A DNA stretch of 64,000 nucleotides from Pirellula sp. SH-Sr6A (GTDB lineage Bacteria > Planctomycetota > Planctomycetia > Pirellulales > Pirellulaceae). Position numbers and translations under genes: made by a program. This document shows positions 43,798 to 53,849 of the stretch, in pieces. Where the stretch lies: contig NZ_CP011272.1 in assembly GCF_001610875.1 (NCBI RefSeq), forward strand, positions 5,809,988 to 5,873,987. The letters run 5' to 3'. Each line of letters begins with the position of its first letter. Position 1 is the first letter of the stretch. The notes below the pieces were generated by a model, which ran no database searches, had not been told where the DNA came from, and saw only the letters and a program-made list of their open reading frames with translations.

Positions 43798-45087
43798 ATG
43801 AAAAACACGCATCCTCACCATCCTTTCGCCAAGTTCCGCTATGCCCTCCTCGGCGCGACCGTTTGGGCGCCCCTGAGCGGATGCAACGAAACGCACGAGG
43901 AAACAAAAAAAACTGCCGTGATCGAACAGATCGTCGAAGCAGACGTGATGGTCGTCGAACCAGTCAACTGGCCGACTACCGTCCGATGCCAAGGGAGCTT
44001 GATGGCCGACGAAACAACGACCGTCAGCGCGAAGGTAGGAGGCCGTGTCTCGGCGGTCCTGTTTGAAATTGGAGACCTCGCCTCGGCGGGACAAATTCTG
44101 GTCGAAATCGACTCCGAAGAATACCAACTCCAAGCCGAACAAGCCGATGCACAGCTTTCCCAAGCTCGAGCCGCCGTCGGCTTGAAACCCGATGATCCCC
44201 TCGATGGATTGAACCCTGACAATGCTCCACCCGTTCGGGAGGCAAAGGCGGTCTTGGACGAGGCGACCAAGGCTTTGGCTCGGATCAATTCACTCGCCGG
44301 AAGCGATGTTGTCACAGAAAATGATCTCGAACTAGCCATCGCAGCGGAACGTGTGGCGGCCGCGCGACTCGCTTCAGCTCAAAACGCAGTCCGAGAAAAA
44401 ATCGCCTTGATCCGAGTCCAAATGGCGCAGCGAGGACTGGCGCATCAACGACTGAACGACACACGCGTTCCCTCCCCATTCGAAGGCTATATACAGTCGA
44501 AAAACGTTGCCATCGGAGCATTCGTGCAAGCAGGACAACCCCTCCTTACCTTGGTGCGAAATCAAAAACTCCGATTCCGCGCCAGCGTTCCCGAACGATA
44601 TGCTCATCAATTGAAAGTAGGACAACGTGTCGATGTCCGATTCGACCTGAGCAATCAAGTTCGCGAAGGGACTGTCTCCCGAATCAGTCCAAACCTCGAT
44701 CCGATGAATAGATCTCTCGGTTTTGAAGTCGACCTCGACAACGCAGACCAATCCCTGCGGAGCGGCCTCTTCGGCGAAGCAACCATCGAGATTGCCCCTG
44801 AAGCGAAGAGCCTAGCGATTCCCACAAACACTCTCCAACGATTTGCAGGTGTAGACAAGGTATGGAAAGTCGTCGACGGAAAAGTCAAGGAACAAGTCGT
44901 CTTGGTCGGCTCAGCCCGCGATGGGTGGGTTGAAATCCAAAAGGGAATTCAATCCGGGGACATCCTCGTTCAAGACAGCGAAAAAGGAAAACCTGGCAAA
45001 TGGCTGCCGGTCGCGGAGAAAAAAACATCCGCACCCCCTGCAAACAAGTTACCCGAGCAACATGATGGGACGAAGGGGGATACATAA
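43798..45087 (+). CDS. RND-type efflux membrane-fusion protein (lipoprotein adaptor)
   Basis: About 429 aa from the ATG at 43798. A lipobox-type leader (GATVWAPLSGC) anchors it to a membrane. HlyD/MFP modules are present: the lipoyl-like segment TVSAKVGGRVSAVLFEIGDLASAGQI, a helical hairpin (about 130-230), the second lipoyl half RVPSPFEGYIQSKNVAIGAF, the beta-barrel (LRFRASVPERYAHQLKVGQRV) and the membrane-proximal segment. MFP subunits connect an RND pump with an outer-membrane channel. No pump or outer-membrane channel gene is next to it: the next gene is convergent and overlaps its 3' end by 39 nt. Partner and substrate are unknown. Confidence 0.85.
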   Translation: MKNTHPHHPFAKFRYALLGATVWAPLSGCNETHEETKKTAVIEQIVEADVMVVEPVNWPTTVRCQGSLMADETTTVSAKVGGRVSAVLFEIGDLASAGQILVEIDSEEYQLQAEQADAQLSQARAAVGLKPDDPLDGLNPDNAPPVREAKAVLDEATKALARINSLAGSDVVTENDLELAIAAERVAAARLASAQNAVREKIALIRVQMAQRGLAHQRLNDTRVPSPFEGYIQSKNVAIGAFVQAGQPLLTLVRNQKLRFRASVPERYAHQLKVGQRVDVRFDLSNQVREGTVSRISPNLDPMNRSLGFEVDLDNADQSLRSGLFGEATIEIAPEAKSLAIPTNTLQRFAGVDKVWKVVDGKVKEQVVLVGSARDGWVEIQKGIQSGDILVQDSEKGKPGKWLPVAEKKTSAPPANKLPEQHDGTKGDT

Positions 45088-46071
45088 AAAGGGAATGCTG
45101 AGAGATACCCATCCCAGTAACGACCGCCCCAGTCCCAACGAAACGTTGTCGTTCTTACTGGGCGGGTGTCCAATCCCCATCAGAGGTATCAGTAAGAGCA
45201 TGATGACGAAGTCAGGTTGCCCATACCGATACCCGGAATAAATCACAAAACCTGCAGCCCCGGCGTACGCCAACCAAGCAACGAAAAGGGAACGCTTGCC
45301 GAGCAAGCCAAAAATCACATGCCCCCCATCGAGTTGGCTCACCGGGACCATGTTCAATCCAGTCACCAAGAATCCAACCCAAGCCGCCATCAGCATCGGA
45401 TTCATTGCGGAATTCGCAATCCAATCGAATCGAACACTCCCCTCCCCATGCACGGCCGCATTGAGCACCTGCACGATCAGCGGCTGCCCGAACTGAATCG
45501 AATTGCTTGTCGTTGTAGGGGGTGTTCCGGTTAGCAGTCCTGCAATGGCGATCGGTATGGCGAAAACGAGTCCCGCCAAAGGCCCCGCAATTCCGATGTC
45601 AAAGATTTGCTTTCGATCCGCTTGCCCCCCATCCATCATGATCACCGCGCCACATGTGCCGGTCGGACTAACGGGAAAGGGAATAAACAGAGGCAGGGTC
45701 GAGGGAATCTTGTACCATCGCGTCGCGAAGTAATGTCCAAGCTCGTGTGCGCCAAGGATCGCCGTAAGGGACAGCGCGAACACCAGTCCGCCATACCAAT
45801 TCGCTAAGAAGTGTTGCCGAACGACAAAGAGCGAACCCTCTTCCGATGCTTGGAGAAGGATCGACGTGGGCGACCAGGCTACGATGCCCGCCCATGTCAT
45901 CGATAGCAAAGTCGTGACCAATAGAAACGTTGGAACTACCCACGCCGGCCGTCTTCGACGAACTTCGTTCGAGGGAAGAGCCTCAGAGCGAAGCTCCCCC
46001 GTTGAGGAATCGTCCCGAAATATGTCGAGTGTCTTTTCGAACTCTTTCGAGGATAGGCTCGGAGTATTCAC
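45049..46071 (-). CDS. Site-2 protease family membrane metalloprotease
   Basis: A 340-aa membrane protein from a GTG start that follows the apt stop directly (TAG-GTG). The zinc-metalloprotease motifs of the M50 family are present: HELGH at 109-113 within GAHELGHYFATRWY, and NMVPVSQLDGGH with N240, P243 and D248. About six membrane segments follow the usual M50 arrangement. S2P enzymes cut substrates inside the membrane, often anti-sigma factors; which substrate applies is not visible. It is co-transcribed with apt, and its 3' end overlaps the efflux adaptor gene. Confidence 0.88.
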   Translation of the reverse strand: MNTPSLSSKEFEKTLDIFRDDSSTGELRSEALPSNEVRRRRPAWVVPTFLLVTTLLSMTWAGIVAWSPTSILLQASEEGSLFVVRQHFLANWYGGLVFALSLTAILGAHELGHYFATRWYKIPSTLPLFIPFPVSPTGTCGAVIMMDGGQADRKQIFDIGIAGPLAGLVFAIPIAIAGLLTGTPPTTTSNSIQFGQPLIVQVLNAAVHGEGSVRFDWIANSAMNPMLMAAWVGFLVTGLNMVPVSQLDGGHVIFGLLGKRSLFVAWLAYAGAAGFVIYSGYRYGQPDFVIMLLLIPLMGIGHPPSKNDNVSLGLGRSLLGWVSLSIPFLCIPLRPIMLLG

Positions 46072-46611
46072 CTAGTAACTCAACAGGCTAATGACTTGGT
46101 ACGGTTGCAATTTGTCTCGACCTCCCAACGCCTTCAGTTCAATGCAAAAAAGGCATCCTGCAATCTCGACGTCGTTGTGAGATAACAGCTTGCAGCACGC
46201 GCCTACCGTTCCACCCGTTGCGAGTAGGTCATCCACAACCAAAACACGCTGCCCTGGCTTGACGGCGTCCTTGTGCATTTCCAAGGTATCGCTCCCATAT
46301 TCCAATTCGTAGCTGAACGTGTGCCTGTCGTATGGCAGTTTTCCAGGCTTCCTCACCGGAACAAACGCAGCGCCCAATTCCAAAGCCAACGGTGCCGCAA
46401 AGATAAAACCCCTAGCCTCCGCTGCGACGAGCGTGTCGATACGTTCCCCTCGGAATGGATCCGCCATCCTCTCGATCGTTTCGCGAAACGCCTCTGGGTT
46501 GGCCAACAGGGGGGTGATATCTCGAAACAGAATTCCTGGTTTCGGAAAATCGGGGATGTCGCGGATAAAACTCTTTAGGTCTAGGTCTGGTCGTCGACTC
46601 ATGTTTTCCAT
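46072..46611 (-). CDS. apt: Adenine phosphoribosyltransferase
   Basis: About 179 aa from the ATG ending at 46611; an in-frame TTG further upstream (46629) and an ATG three codons later are alternatives. Motifs: [15 protein letters not shown], the hallmark APRT N-terminal segment, [27 protein letters not shown], and the PRPP-binding [13 protein letters not shown]. The enzyme salvages adenine to AMP with PRPP. The site-2 protease gene follows without a spacer. Confidence 0.94.
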   Translation of the reverse strand: MENMSRRPDLDLKSFIRDIPDFPKPGILFRDITPLLANPEAFRETIERMADPFRGERIDTLVAAEARGFIFAAPLALELGAAFVPVRKPGKLPYDRHTFSYELEYGSDTLEMHKDAVKPGQRVLVVDDLLATGGTVGACCKLLSHNDVEIAGCLFCIELKALGGRDKLQPYQVISLLSY

Positions 46612-46671
46612 CGATACGGTGGGGATCAATCCTTACGGGCGAGCAGATTGTAACCCAATCGCATCGTTGGA

Positions 46672-47970
46672 TCACTCCCCATCCGCTGCATTCGCTTTGG
46701 GAGTCGTAGCAGCATTCGCGTCCGATCTCTTGGATCGATAATCGCGAATGCGATTTCGCACTTCAATCGCTTGGTAATAGCCCCAATTCCGAAGCCTCGA
46801 TGTCCATCGCGGTCCGCCGATAATCCATCTCTCCTGCGCGCTCGGCAATCCCCCCAGCCGCGGTTTGTAATCCTCATCCCCTCGCATGAAATCGACACTG
46901 CGACACCCGTGCAACGCCGCTTCGCGTATGGAACAGAAACTGGTCTGCCACCCTGGCCTATATTCGAGGTACTTCGTGTTCATACCCGTGAGGTAGATGT
47001 AGAGGGTCCCCCCATAACGAAATCCAATCATGCCTCCTGCGGGCTCGCCATGCACGGTTACCAGGCTTACCAACGGTCGATGGGTTGAATCCTCGTCATC
47101 CCAAAGCGATTCCATCGCCTTGAGTAGAAAGGACTCAAAACTCGTTGTACCGAAGCAACCGTTGATTCCCCTCTCCGCCCATCGGCCTTGATGAAGATCG
47201 GCGATGACCTGGGCCATCTCTTTGGCCTCTTCCAAGGTTTGGGCGACGCGAAAGGTACTGACTGTCTCCTGCCAACCCTGCGTCTGCTCCAGCATTTTTC
47301 GAACGCGCCGCGAAAGGGACTTGATGTAAGGGTCCCAACCCTGCTCGATGGATGCCTCCCAGCAACTGAGCCCGGCTCTTCGCTCGATTTCTATAGAACG
47401 GATCGATTGAAGTCGCTCGTAGAACGCTTCCATCGCAGGATCCCCTTTTCGTATGCCGTCGAAGTCCAGATGATCCCACTTCCCGCTCCGCGCGCTGTTT
47501 TCGAGCAAGTAGTCTGCGAACGCATGAGCAGCCGCGGCGGCATTTTCAGGTTGGACCAATATCCCCAAGTCATCGGAGCAGGCTTTGCCGTTTCCTAATA
47601 GACACAACGTTTCACCGAGAAGCCATCTCTTGGTTCGAACCAGAGGCATGATCGCAATCGTCTCCCCCTGATAACGCGCGCGAAGGATATGAAGTTTGTA
47701 TTCGTCTTGATAAGCATCCCACCACGATCGCAACCACGGATAACTTCGGTTCAGTCGATTGCCATGAAGTCGCTCCCAGCTTGATCGAATCTCTTCCCAC
47801 TCCGCTGTCGTGCTCAGCACATCGATTTGCAATGGTCCCACGGCATCGCATTGCTTGGTCGACGATCCGTCGGTGGGACGTTCGATACCACGCGGAATCG
47901 CGGAGGGAATGGGGATGGCGATCCCATGGGGGGCCGAAGCAGTAAAGCTTGCGGGACTGATCACGGTCAT
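46672..47970 (-). CDS. BioF2-like (CelD/BcsL-type) GNAT acetyltransferase
   Basis: A protein of about 432 aa from the ATG ending at 47970. The double acetyltransferase arrangement of the BioF2-like/CelD family is visible: WEEIRSSWERLHGNRLNRSYPW with LRSWWDAYQ near the N-terminal part, and LVSLVTVHGEPAGGMIGFRYGG, LYIYLTGMNTKYLEYRPGW with SIREAALHGCRSVDFMRGDEDYK in the C-terminal half. Such proteins are found in exopolysaccharide and cell-envelope gene sets and are thought to acylate polysaccharide or glycolipid; the substrate is unknown. The frame extends to 48183, but the added part shows no family likeness. Divergent from the alpha/beta hydrolase gene. Confidence 0.75.
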   Translation of the reverse strand: MTVISPASFTASAPHGIAIPIPSAIPRGIERPTDGSSTKQCDAVGPLQIDVLSTTAEWEEIRSSWERLHGNRLNRSYPWLRSWWDAYQDEYKLHILRARYQGETIAIMPLVRTKRWLLGETLCLLGNGKACSDDLGILVQPENAAAAAHAFADYLLENSARSGKWDHLDFDGIRKGDPAMEAFYERLQSIRSIEIERRAGLSCWEASIEQGWDPYIKSLSRRVRKMLEQTQGWQETVSTFRVAQTLEEAKEMAQVIADLHQGRWAERGINGCFGTTSFESFLLKAMESLWDDEDSTHRPLVSLVTVHGEPAGGMIGFRYGGTLYIYLTGMNTKYLEYRPGWQTSFCSIREAALHGCRSVDFMRGDEDYKPRLGGLPSAQERWIIGGPRWTSRLRNWGYYQAIEVRNRIRDYRSKRSDANAATTPKANAADGE

Positions 47971-48198
47971 GGCGAGGGATCCTTTCGCGAGGTAAGTAGC
48001 CGGGGGGCTCGGAACTTGCAGAGTGGTTTTCCAAAAGTAGGTTGCACGCAAGGCAACGGGTGAAAATTGCAAATCTTTTTGAGACCGCAATGCGGATCGA
48101 CTCGCCTCTCTCTTTGATCCGCTAGGATAACCCCTACATTCGGTACAATTGAATCGGTAAGGGAGCGGACTCAGAACTCTCAACGCATTGAAAACGTT

Positions 48199-50307
48199 AT
48201 GAACTCACACCATCTTCGACGCCCCCCCTCCACGACACCCAATTCCATTCGCAAAGCGCGAGGACGCATATGGGTCGCACGATCGCTTTGGTTCGGAATG
48301 ACTGGCTATCTCCTAGGGATCCCATTGTGCCATGTCGCCATGGGGGAGAACCCCTTATTCCAACCTCCAGCATCACCGGTTGTGGAATCCAACAGCTCTG
48401 CCAACGCTCCAGATCCATTGAGGCAGCCCCTCGAAACCTGGGTCGGATGGATTGAGGCACCCGAGACCCACCTGCGCTGGTTCGTCCAGTTTCAAAAAGA
48501 TTCGAAAGGGGTTCTGCAGGGGAGTAGCTCCACTCCCGAAGTCCAAACAAAGCCAACCCCCTTCTCGAAACTGGAGGTCACCAAGGATGCTTGGAAACTG
48601 GAATGGACCGATCCGGTCACCAAACAAGTCTGGACTTACGTCGGTAATCAAGAGTCCGCGAATAAAGTAACCGGCTTGCTCGTGATCGGCCCTCAAACCA
48701 TCGCCGTTCCTCTCGTCCGCGCCGAACAACTACCTGCCGAATCCAAAGAGACGCTAGGAGCAGACATCGTATGGACCGACTCGCTACCCTCCCTCGGCGC
48801 TAGCTCTTCGGCGAATCCATTCGATTTTCGGTTTCGGTTCTACACTAAGCCCCCCTACACCGAACAGAAGCCGCGCATCCTTTTCGATTCCCTAGCTAAA
48901 AACCTAATCGGTAAACCGGTCGACTTTCGAAGAGACGAGGATGGTACGTTGGAGTTTTCGATTCCCTCCCTGCAAGCCGAGTATCGGGCCATCCTCGCCT
49001 CGGAAGACATGATGGCAGGGACGTTTCGACGCAAGGAACTCGCAAATCCATTGGAAATGAAGCTCTGGAAGCCGGAGGGGAAAACGGTTCCCTCTCCCAA
49101 AAAGGAGAAGACTCCAGAGCCCATGCCAAATTCCCCATCAACGGCGGAATCCTCTGCGCCTGCGAACACGAAGAAGGCTGAGCAGGACTCGGTGCGTATT
49201 ACGATGGACTCCACCCGAGCCGACACGTCCACTCGCGACCTCGCTCCCAACGAATCCGCCTTTCTTCTCGATATCCGTGGTCGGGGCATTCGCTCCACCC
49301 GAAAATCCGACGAACCACCAGCTTTTCTGGCGTGCACACTCACACTTCCCGAGACCAAATCGTCCGCCCCTGTTCCTGCGGTGGTCTTGCTCTCCACGTA
49401 TGGTCCACAAGATCGAGACGGGACACGAGGAACCTTCAAACCCTATCGCGATCTTGCTCGATGGCTGGCGAACCAAGGTGTAGCGTCCCTTCGATTCGAT
49501 GACCGAGGTGTCGGAGCGAGCGCGCCCCCGGATAACCAGTTCACCCCGTCAAAATCGATCGAGGATCTGCAAGCCGTCTTGGCCTACCTCGCGAAGAATC
49601 CTCGCATTGATGCCAAGAAAATCGGTTTGCTGGGACATGGTGAAGGTGCCGGCACAGCGGTTCTAGCGTCATCCACCAATCCCGCGATCTCCTTCCTGGT
49701 TTTGCTCGCGCCTCCCGGCGTAGCAGGCAGCGAACTACTCCTTTCTCAATCGAGAAAGCTCGCCGTTCTCGATGGTATGGCCCCTAAAAATCAATCACTG
49801 ATGGAATCGATCCAACGCAGGATCCATTCGCTCGCTCGAGCCAGCTTGAGCGAAGAGGCTGCGATCGCTGAGGTGCAGCAATTGGTAATCGAGCACTGGG
49901 AAGATCTAAAGCTATCCGTCGAAGGAAACAAGACGGCCGCCGAGTGGGCTCAATTACGAAAGGACTTGGAGTCGCAACTTCTTTCGGACTACGAGAATCT
50001 GCGATCTCCCTGGAGCAAAGAATTCTTGTTCAACGAACCCGCCCCATCTTGGATGCTGTTGCGCTGCCCAGTCTTGGCTGTTTGGGGGGAACGAGACTTG
50101 CAAATCGTTCCCGAGGTGAATCGCCCCAAAATTGAGGAATCGATTGCACGAGGGTCCGCGAAGTCGATTCGATTGGAACAACTTCGCGGTCTCAACCACT
50201 GGCTTCAGCCCGCACCGAACGATTCCACCCGAGAATCGGAAGAGAACACCCCAATCTCGGACGAGCTACTTCGACTCCTCGAATCCTGGATTGCAAACCA
50301 GCTCTAG
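48199..50307 (+). CDS. Alpha/beta hydrolase-fold protein with Ser-to-Gly nucleophile site
   Basis: A 702-aa protein with an N-terminal membrane/leader segment (LWFGMTGYLLGIPLCHVAMG), a beta-rich N-terminal domain of about 320 residues and a C-terminal alpha/beta hydrolase domain (LTLPETKSSAPVPAVVLLST, then FDDRGVGAS). The nucleophile elbow, where family members read GHSEG, reads GHGEG at 479-483, so the catalytic Ser is Gly481. The acid (Asp633 in VWGERDLQIVP) and His667 (GLNHWLQP) remain. The family is that of serine hydrolases and dienelactone-like enzymes; catalytic activity by the standard mechanism would be lost. It overlaps the convergent PVC-type gene by 4 nt. Confidence 0.8.
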   Translation: MNSHHLRRPPSTTPNSIRKARGRIWVARSLWFGMTGYLLGIPLCHVAMGENPLFQPPASPVVESNSSANAPDPLRQPLETWVGWIEAPETHLRWFVQFQKDSKGVLQGSSSTPEVQTKPTPFSKLEVTKDAWKLEWTDPVTKQVWTYVGNQESANKVTGLLVIGPQTIAVPLVRAEQLPAESKETLGADIVWTDSLPSLGASSSANPFDFRFRFYTKPPYTEQKPRILFDSLAKNLIGKPVDFRRDEDGTLEFSIPSLQAEYRAILASEDMMAGTFRRKELANPLEMKLWKPEGKTVPSPKKEKTPEPMPNSPSTAESSAPANTKKAEQDSVRITMDSTRADTSTRDLAPNESAFLLDIRGRGIRSTRKSDEPPAFLACTLTLPETKSSAPVPAVVLLSTYGPQDRDGTRGTFKPYRDLARWLANQGVASLRFDDRGVGASAPPDNQFTPSKSIEDLQAVLAYLAKNPRIDAKKIGLLGHGEGAGTAVLASSTNPAISFLVLLAPPGVAGSELLLSQSRKLAVLDGMAPKNQSLMESIQRRIHSLARASLSEEAAIAEVQQLVIEHWEDLKLSVEGNKTAAEWAQLRKDLESQLLSDYENLRSPWSKEFLFNEPAPSWMLLRCPVLAVWGERDLQIVPEVNRPKIEESIARGSAKSIRLEQLRGLNHWLQPAPNDSTRESEENTPISDELLRLLESWIANQL

Positions 50308-53300
50308 GGGGCAACTCGGGCAGTGGATTTATCTCGGTCGACACGGATCTGAACGCGATCTCCCATCACAGGTCGCTTGATCCCCACTTGAAGCCTCAAT
50401 GCTCCGGTCTTCACATCGAACTGCACGGAATCCCCTTCGATCGCGGTCGGAACTCCTTGGACCCACAACAGCATCCCCTTCTTCGCGTTTTCACCGAGGA
50501 GAAGCCTTAGGGTTCCTTCTCGATCGACTTGGAGTTCCGTCATCAAGAAAGTGACTGGCTCCATTCCGGCATGGGGCTGAAACGTTGCTGTCCCGTTCAA
50601 AGGAACTTGCCCAGACACCAATGCAGCGGAAGGCTGCCACGTGAACACCGATTGATCCCCCGCAACGGAATCAAGGCTCGTTCGATTGAACAACTGATGC
50701 GCTTTTTGCGTCCAGACGAGCGATTTCCAATCTCGAAGCGAGCCGTCCTCTTGCACACGCATCGGACCATCAATGCGCCCCATCTCGATCATGAACCGAA
50801 GCAGATCAATCGCTTCCGCTTCACTTAGCGAATCGAGCAATCCATCGGGCATCAGGGACCGCGAGTCTTTGCTTTCATCGATCGATTCCTTCAGAATCCG
50901 AATCTCTTTCCCATCAGCTCCACGCAATGTGACCGTCGTGTCGGTCTCTCCAATCGGAATCCCTGTAACGATCTCGTCGTCCACGGTTCGAATCAATTTG
51001 GCGTTATAGCCCTCCTTCACTTTCGCAGCTGGATTGAGGAGCGCCTCTAACAAATAGTCCGCAGGTGCCTGGGCTCCGATCGAAGACAGATCAGGACCTA
51101 CGAGCCCCCCAACTCCGGCGATTCGGTGACACTGAACGCACTGCAATTCGGCCCGCCTGTAAATCATCTCGCCTCGATGTGGGTCGCCAGACGACTGCGC
51201 TTTGGCAATCCACTGGTCGCGAAGGGACTCGGACCACACCCATCGATTCTCCTTGAGCTTGGCGGCCGATTCAATCGTCTCCAACAGTTTTGTCGCTTCC
51301 GCGCCACTGCTGCGAATCGCCGCCCGAACTTGCCTACCCGTTTCTGGTGCGACAGCAACTTTGGCTTTTGACACGGCGCTGGCGAGAGCATCCGCTCCCC
51401 CTTTTTTCCCTAAGATCAGTCGAACGATTTGATTCCATGCTTCATCGGAGACACCGCCTGCCGACATCTTGGATGCGATCGCTTCGCAGGCCCCTCCCAA
51501 GTCAAACTCGAGGGTTTGCTCGATCGCAGCCACCGAAACCACCGCGTCCGGATCTTGGGTTAACTGAATCACTTGTTTCTTTGCATCGACGTCTCCTATC
51601 GCCGCAAGTCCCACAATGGCTGCCGCCCGAACACCGGAGTTCGAGTCTTGTAAAGCGCTAGCGATGCGCCCTCGCAGGTCACCTATTTTCCATTGCCCGA
51701 TCGCCCGCAATGCCAACTTCCTCATCGCTTGATCGCCAGCCGCATTCGATTGGGAGAGGGTCGCGAGGACAGTTTTGGCTTCGGCGGATGGTGCAACGAC
51801 TTGTTTCCTTGCCTTGCTTCCATCGAGAATCGCGGCAAAGATCGAAGCTTTAGCAGCGGGTTCCAACGCTGGTTTCGCATCGGGACGAAGAAGCACGTCC
51901 AACAAACGCGACTGTTGCGAAGAAGTCCCTAGCTCGGCTGCTAACTGAAGCAATTCCGACGCGTTGGTATTGGATGTGACGCTCCCTGTCGCGATCAACT
52001 GAAGCAACGCATCGACGCTCGATGGGTCCTGCACCGCTCGCATGGCAAAGGCAATGTGGTTGGGCTTTCCGTTAAGACCCTTCGGATTCGTGTTGAAGTC
52101 GGGCAGCCAAGCATCCTTAAGGTCGCGGAGCGTTTGCCACAGCGCGAAGTCTAAAAACCGATCCATCGGTTGGTCGAGAACCTGACACGCTAATGCAGCG
52201 GATTCCGCGGTTGGGATTTCAGCGAGAATGCGCAACGTCTCCAACCGAACACGCGGGTGCGCATCGGCAAGTCCCGGTTTCGCACGCTGCAGCCAAGCGT
52301 CCCACTGGGCAGGAGCAAGGGGTTGCCCCGACGCGCGAGCCAATCGAATTTCACGACTCAACTGATTGAGGCAGGAATGGTAGGCAGCCGCGCGGATTCG
52401 ACCATCCTCGCTTCGCAAAAGCTGCTCCTGCATCTCCTTCGGAAATGCCTCTTGCCCTTCCAGCATCCACAACCACTGCAATCGATCCACTTCTCGGGCC
52501 GCTCCGGCCCAAGCTCCACGCACTTGCTCCATCGTAGGGGCCTTGAGTCGCATCGCTTGCGTCGCAAATAGACGAGGCAAATCGGCTTCGTCGGTCATCA
52601 AACTTGCCAGCTCATCGAAGGACAGTTTGGCATCGATTGGCTTCCAGTTCGATTTTTTCTGATCCTTGTGTGTCAATCGCCAGATGCGGCCATGCGTCCT
52701 GTCGCGGCGTGGATCGCGGAAATCGACCTCGCCATGCTGGATGATCGGGTTGTACCAGTCCGCGATGTAGAGGTGGCCATCGAGCCCTTGCTTCGCGTCG
52801 ATCGGTCGAAAGGCGACGTGGGTGGTCTTGATGACCTCTTGTTGCTGAACCGACTCGTAACCGGATCGATCGTCGGTGACAACAAAACGACAAACCCGGT
52901 GCGCTCGGAAGTCGTTGGTGACCATGGAACCACGAATGTTTTCGGGCCAGTGATCGCCGCTGAGGATCTCCAGTCCACAATGCTTCGGACTGCCGGGATT
53001 CAAACCTCCCAAAAATCGCGTTCCCCCTACCGCCGTTACAAATACACTGCCTGGAAAGACGTAATTGATCCCCTCTCCATAGGCACCATCGGTCGCAAAC
53101 ATCTGACCATACCGATCGAAGTGCACACCCCATGGATTGACGAAACCGCGCGCGACGACCTCCAATTGCTTGGTCGAGGGGTGATAGCGCCAAATGCCGC
53201 CACCATTGAGTCGCTCCACTCCCCAAGGTGTTTCGATGTGCGAGTGGATATAGATGGATTGGTTCATATAGAGCCATCCATCGTGCCCCCAACGAAGGGA

Positions 53301-53849
53301 GTGCAGCAGATGGTGCGTGTCCTCGGTTCCGAATCCGGACAAGATGACTTGCTTCTCGTCGGCGACCAGATCCCCATCTCGATCGACCATGTACTCGAGC
53401 TTGTCGCTATTGACGACATAGGCGCTGGCCATCGAACCATCATTGCCTGGCAACACGCCGGTCGGAATCAGCAAGCCTTCGGCGAATACCGTCGTTTTGT
53501 CGGCCCGGCCATCGCCATCTGTGTCTTCCAAAACAAGGATTTTGTCATTGGCGGGTTTGCCCGGAACTATCTGCGGATACGTTTCGCTGCTCGCGACCCA
53601 CAACCGACCGCGATTGTCCCAATTCATGTGAATCGGCTTCGCCAATCGCGACTCATCGCCGGCAAACAATTCCGCGGTCCAGCCATCCCCCATCTGAAAG
53701 GTTGCCAACTCCTCCTTCGCATCAGGAACGGGAATATCGGTCAGTTCTCGCTGTGCGGATGCGGTGCCGGCCAACAAAGCGGCGATCAGAGAGGAAAACA
53801 GCACTCTCGCGAATTGTCTGCGCTTCAAGGTAGCAGTTGTACGATCCAT
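50304..53849 (-). CDS. PVC-type heme-binding CxxCH protein (membrane-bound dehydrogenase domain, HEAT-like repeats)
   Basis: An 1181-aa exported protein. After a leader (RRQFARVLFSSLIAALLAGTASAQ) comes the beta-propeller dehydrogenase-like domain (FQMGDGWTAELFAGDESRLA, GVLPGNDGSMA, DTHHLLHSLRWGHDGWLYMNQ, NPWGVHFDRYGQMFATDGAYG), then HEAT-like helical repeats (about 500-850), and a cytochrome c domain with CVQCH around residues 904-908 and IAGVGGLVGPDLSSIG, then a C-terminal beta domain. This architecture is common in planctomycetes and proposed to oxidise sugars or other substrates outside the cytoplasm with electron transfer to the heme. Substrate not established. It is convergent with the alpha/beta hydrolase gene. 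Confidence 0.9.
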   Translation of the reverse strand: MDRTTATLKRRQFARVLFSSLIAALLAGTASAQRELTDIPVPDAKEELATFQMGDGWTAELFAGDESRLAKPIHMNWDNRGRLWVASSETYPQIVPGKPANDKILVLEDTDGDGRADKTTVFAEGLLIPTGVLPGNDGSMASAYVVNSDKLEYMVDRDGDLVADEKQVILSGFGTEDTHHLLHSLRWGHDGWLYMNQSIYIHSHIETPWGVERLNGGGIWRYHPSTKQLEVVARGFVNPWGVHFDRYGQMFATDGAYGEGINYVFPGSVFVTAVGGTRFLGGLNPGSPKHCGLEILSGDHWPENIRGSMVTNDFRAHRVCRFVVTDDRSGYESVQQQEVIKTTHVAFRPIDAKQGLDGHLYIADWYNPIIQHGEVDFRDPRRDRTHGRIWRLTHKDQKKSNWKPIDAKLSFDELASLMTDEADLPRLFATQAMRLKAPTMEQVRGAWAGAAREVDRLQWLWMLEGQEAFPKEMQEQLLRSEDGRIRAAAYHSCLNQLSREIRLARASGQPLAPAQWDAWLQRAKPGLADAHPRVRLETLRILAEIPTAESAALACQVLDQPMDRFLDFALWQTLRDLKDAWLPDFNTNPKGLNGKPNHIAFAMRAVQDPSSVDALLQLIATGSVTSNTNASELLQLAAELGTSSQQSRLLDVLLRPDAKPALEPAAKASIFAAILDGSKARKQVVAPSAEAKTVLATLSQSNAAGDQAMRKLALRAIGQWKIGDLRGRIASALQDSNSGVRAAAIVGLAAIGDVDAKKQVIQLTQDPDAVVSVAAIEQTLEFDLGGACEAIASKMSAGGVSDEAWNQIVRLILGKKGGADALASAVSKAKVAVAPETGRQVRAAIRSSGAEATKLLETIESAAKLKENRWVWSESLRDQWIAKAQSSGDPHRGEMIYRRAELQCVQCHRIAGVGGLVGPDLSSIGAQAPADYLLEALLNPAAKVKEGYNAKLIRTVDDEIVTGIPIGETDTTVTLRGADGKEIRILKESIDESKDSRSLMPDGLLDSLSEAEAIDLLRFMIEMGRIDGPMRVQEDGSLRDWKSLVWTQKAHQLFNRTSLDSVAGDQSVFTWQPSAALVSGQVPLNGTATFQPHAGMEPVTFLMTELQVDREGTLRLLLGENAKKGMLLWVQGVPTAIEGDSVQFDVKTGALRLQVGIKRPVMGDRVQIRVDRDKSTARVAP

